Origin: an uncultured Clostridia bacterium
GTDB taxonomy: Bacteria; Bacillota; Clostridia; Oscillospirales; Ruminococcaceae
Direction of reading: 5' to 3'
NCBI GenBank assembly: GCA_947630315.1
Contig: CANRHA010000132.1
Coordinates: 1-5,270, forward strand
DNA: 5,270 bases
This document shows positions 4,683-5,270 of this stretch, piece after piece. How positions within the stretch are numbered: the first letter of the stretch is position 1; every line of letters begins with the position of its first letter. A program made the translations under genes and the position numbers. The notes below the pieces were generated by a model. The model saw nothing but the letters and a program-made list of their open reading frames with translations. It had not been told where the DNA came from and searched no databases.

Positions 4683-5270
4683 ATGTCAGTAAAAGTTGCA
4701 ATCAATGGCTTCGGCAGAATCGGACGTCTCGCCTTCAGGCAGATGTTCAACGCACCCGGCTACGAGATCGTCGCTATAAACGACCTCACTAAGCCCGAGA
4801 TGCTCGCTCATCTTCTCAAGTATGATACCGCTCAGGGCGGCTACTGCGGAAAGATCGGCGAAAATCTTCACACCGTTGACGTAAAGCCCGCCGAATATGC
4901 CGAGGACGGCAAGACCGTTACGGTTCCCGGCGCTATCATCGTAGACGGCAAGGAGATCACCATCTACGCGGAACCCAAGGCCGAAAAGCTCCCCTGGGGC
5001 GAACTCGGAGTCGACGTTGTTCTGGAGTGCACCGGTTTCTACTGCTCTAAGGCTAAGAGCCAGGCTCACATCGACGCCGGCGCAAAGAAGGTCGTCATCT
5101 CCGCTCCCGCGGGCAACGATCTTCCCACCATCGTCTTCGGCGTAAACGAGAAGACCCTCACCAAGGACGACACCATCATTTCCGCCGCTTCCTGCACCAC
5201 CAACTGCCTCGCGCCTATGGCTAAGGCCCTCAACGACTACGCCCCCATTCAGAGCGGCATTATGTCTACC
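4683..5270 (+). CDS. gap: Glyceraldehyde-3-phosphate dehydrogenase, type I (N-terminal 196 codons)
   Basis: Catalyses oxidation and phosphorylation of glyceraldehyde 3-phosphate to 1,3-bisphosphoglycerate with NAD+ in cytoplasmic glycolysis. The Rossmann fold opens with NGFGRIGR (8-15), and Asp34 in NDL fits NAD specificity. The active-site motif SCTTNC is at 170-175 with Cys171 as the nucleophile. The frame is open to the window edge; a usual length of about 335-350 residues means roughly 140-155 are missing. Compared with B. subtilis GapA, whose nucleophile is Cys152, there are about 19 extra residues, located around 55-85 between the conserved LLKYD and VDGKEI. AGGAGG (4667-4672) lies 10 bases before the ATG. 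Codon use strongly favours C-ending codons (ATC, AAG, GGC), as expected of a highly expressed gene. It begins a new transcription unit, divergent from the kinase-like gene. Confidence 0.97.
   Translation, partial: MSVKVAINGFGRIGRLAFRQMFNAPGYEIVAINDLTKPEMLAHLLKYDTAQGGYCGKIGENLHTVDVKPAEYAEDGKTVTVPGAIIVDGKEITIYAEPKAEKLPWGELGVDVVLECTGFYCSKAKSQAHIDAGAKKVVISAPAGNDLPTIVFGVNEKTLTKDDTIISAASCTTNCLAPMAKALNDYAPIQSGIMST

Overview
The window looks like chromosome of a low-to-mid GC Bacillota, most likely a gut clostridium of the Oscillospiraceae/Ruminococcaceae type. The grounds are a ClpC-type (not ClpA) AAA+ unfoldase, strong AGGAGG-like ribosome binding sites, sigma-A promoters with near-consensus boxes, two sequences matching the Spo0A box, and a type I GAPDH of clostridial character. 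The genus assignment is inference from sequence style; no search was run. I see no mobile element, CRISPR array, tRNA or rRNA.

Layout. Positions 1-172 are a very GC-rich (about 76 % by my count) non-coding stretch with two strong hairpins and a 12-base direct repeat, lying just past the end of clpC. Positions 173-2506 (minus) encode a 777-residue ClpC-like unfoldase with two Clp_N repeats, two complete AAA+ modules and a shortened middle domain. A 230-base AT-richer intergenic region carries divergent promoters. Positions 2737-2892 (plus) encode a 51-residue microprotein: a short hydrophobic segment followed by a Cys/Gly/Asn tail with nine regularly spaced cysteines. Its 3' region holds three hairpins, the last a textbook intrinsic terminator (3016-3046). 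Positions 3130-3657 (plus) encode an unrecognised 175-residue protein with four predicted membrane segments and its own sigma-A promoter. It converges, with only 2 bases between stop codons, on 3660-4412 (minus), a soluble histidine-kinase-like protein whose phosphoacceptor His appears to be replaced by Tyr. That gene's promoter is overlaid by two Spo0A-box-like sequences. Finally 4683-5270 (plus) is the first 196 codons of gap (GAPDH), cut off by the window end.

How they fit together. There is no obvious operon: each gene seems to have its own promoter and the strands alternate. clpC stands alone rather than in the ctsR-mcsA-mcsB-clpC arrangement common in Bacilli, and gap is not next to other glycolytic genes within the window. 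The most interesting parts are the kinase-like protein without its histidine under possible Spo0A control, and the Cys-rich membrane microprotein with a structured 3' UTR. Both are inferences from sequence and would need searches and experiments to confirm.
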